Assembly (NCBI RefSeq): GCF_900100355.1 | Contig: NZ_FNFH01000003.1 | Location: 496,001 to 560,000 of the forward strand | DNA: 64,000 bases | From: Microbulbifer yueqingensis | Lineage (GTDB): Bacteria; Pseudomonadota; Gammaproteobacteria; Pseudomonadales; Cellvibrionaceae | Reading direction: 5' to 3' | In this document: positions 63,834 through 64,000 of the stretch, piece by piece | How the letters are laid out: every line of letters starts with the position of its first letter | Position numbering within the stretch: the first letter of the stretch is position 1 | Notes under the pieces: model-generated | The model's database searches: none | The model's input: only the letters and a program-made list of their open reading frames with translations | What the model was told of the DNA's origin: nothing | Position numbers and translations under genes: made by a program

Positions 63834-64000
63834 TCAGGCCGATTCGTGGCCCGCTGGGGCCGCGGCGACCGTCGCCGGCGCTGCCGGCTCAGCCCCGGCC
63901 TGGGCCCGCGCCGCATTGAAAGCCTGGAACTGCGTCAGGTAGACCGCTCCCGAAAGATGGGTGAGGAAGCCGCTGCGCTCGAGGCTGTCCATGACCGGGC
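63834..64000 (-). CDS. C-terminal end of probable SulP sulfate permease (STAS domain), partial
   Basis: The minus strand enters the window in frame with VMDSLERSGFLTHLSGAVYLTQFQAFNAA and ends with an Ala/Pro-rich tail and TGA at 63834. VMDxLERSGF and the following segment recall the end of the STAS domain of SulP-type anion transporters. The membrane part lies outside the window. Confidence 0.6.
   Translation of the reverse strand, partial: PVMDSLERSGFLTHLSGAVYLTQFQAFNAARAQAGAEPAAPATVAAAPAGHESA

Noticed and set aside
1-64000. CRISPR array, insertion sequence, integrase or prophage genes
   Set aside because: No regularly spaced repeats, transposase, recombinase or phage structural genes were seen anywhere in the window.

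Overview
The window looks like the chromosome of a GC-rich marine gammaproteobacterium, perhaps Cellvibrionales/Microbulbifer-like. Evidence is the run lpxH-ppiB-glnS-cysS, folD beside a tRNA cluster, miaE, acnB, rsuA and rsmC, many GTG/TTG starts, and the style of the regulatory DNA. The genus is inference; no rRNA or marker search was possible.

Layout. 1-5 kb: two tRNA operons (Val-Asp and Pro-Arg-His), each with a good sigma70 promoter and GC-rich discriminator, around a secreted DUF6351 protein and cysC. Repeats derived from tRNA ends or terminators fill the spacers. 5-10 kb: folD, rsuA, rsmC, a free-methionine-sulfoxide reductase and small proteins. 10-18 kb: a complete type I Wadjet (jetABCD) anti-plasmid system with a REP-like inverted pair between jetB and jetC; in Pseudomonas, cysS and the tRNA/folD block are close neighbours. 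18-33.6 kb: housekeeping genes cysS, glnS, ppiB, lpxH, miaE and acnB, plus a homologue of the replication-fork-trap protein Tus.

33.6-41.2 kb is a clear change: visibly AT-richer, genes on both strands, long non-coding gaps, no transposase or integrase seen. It holds eight diverged members of one family of small (about 110 aa) exported two-cysteine proteins, a secreted alpha/beta hydrolase with an overlapping secreted partner, a small membrane protein, and a decayed internal fragment of acnB. This is the least explained part of the window and the best candidate for an undescribed system.

41-64 kb is GC-rich accessory metabolism: a hemerythrin protein, a frameshifted small membrane protein gene, a DUF2141-MipA outer-membrane fusion with a palindromic operator, an RND efflux pair, a Tat-exported aldo/keto reductase with two membrane proteins, a molybdenum hydroxylase with cytochrome c (cytochrome-2Fe2S-MoCo operon), a second cytochrome-like protein, a DCC-flavin reductase fusion, a 3' remnant of alkane monooxygenase, an alpha/beta hydrolase, a FAD monooxygenase, an MBL-rhodanese protein, and at the edge the C-terminus of a probable SulP/STAS protein.
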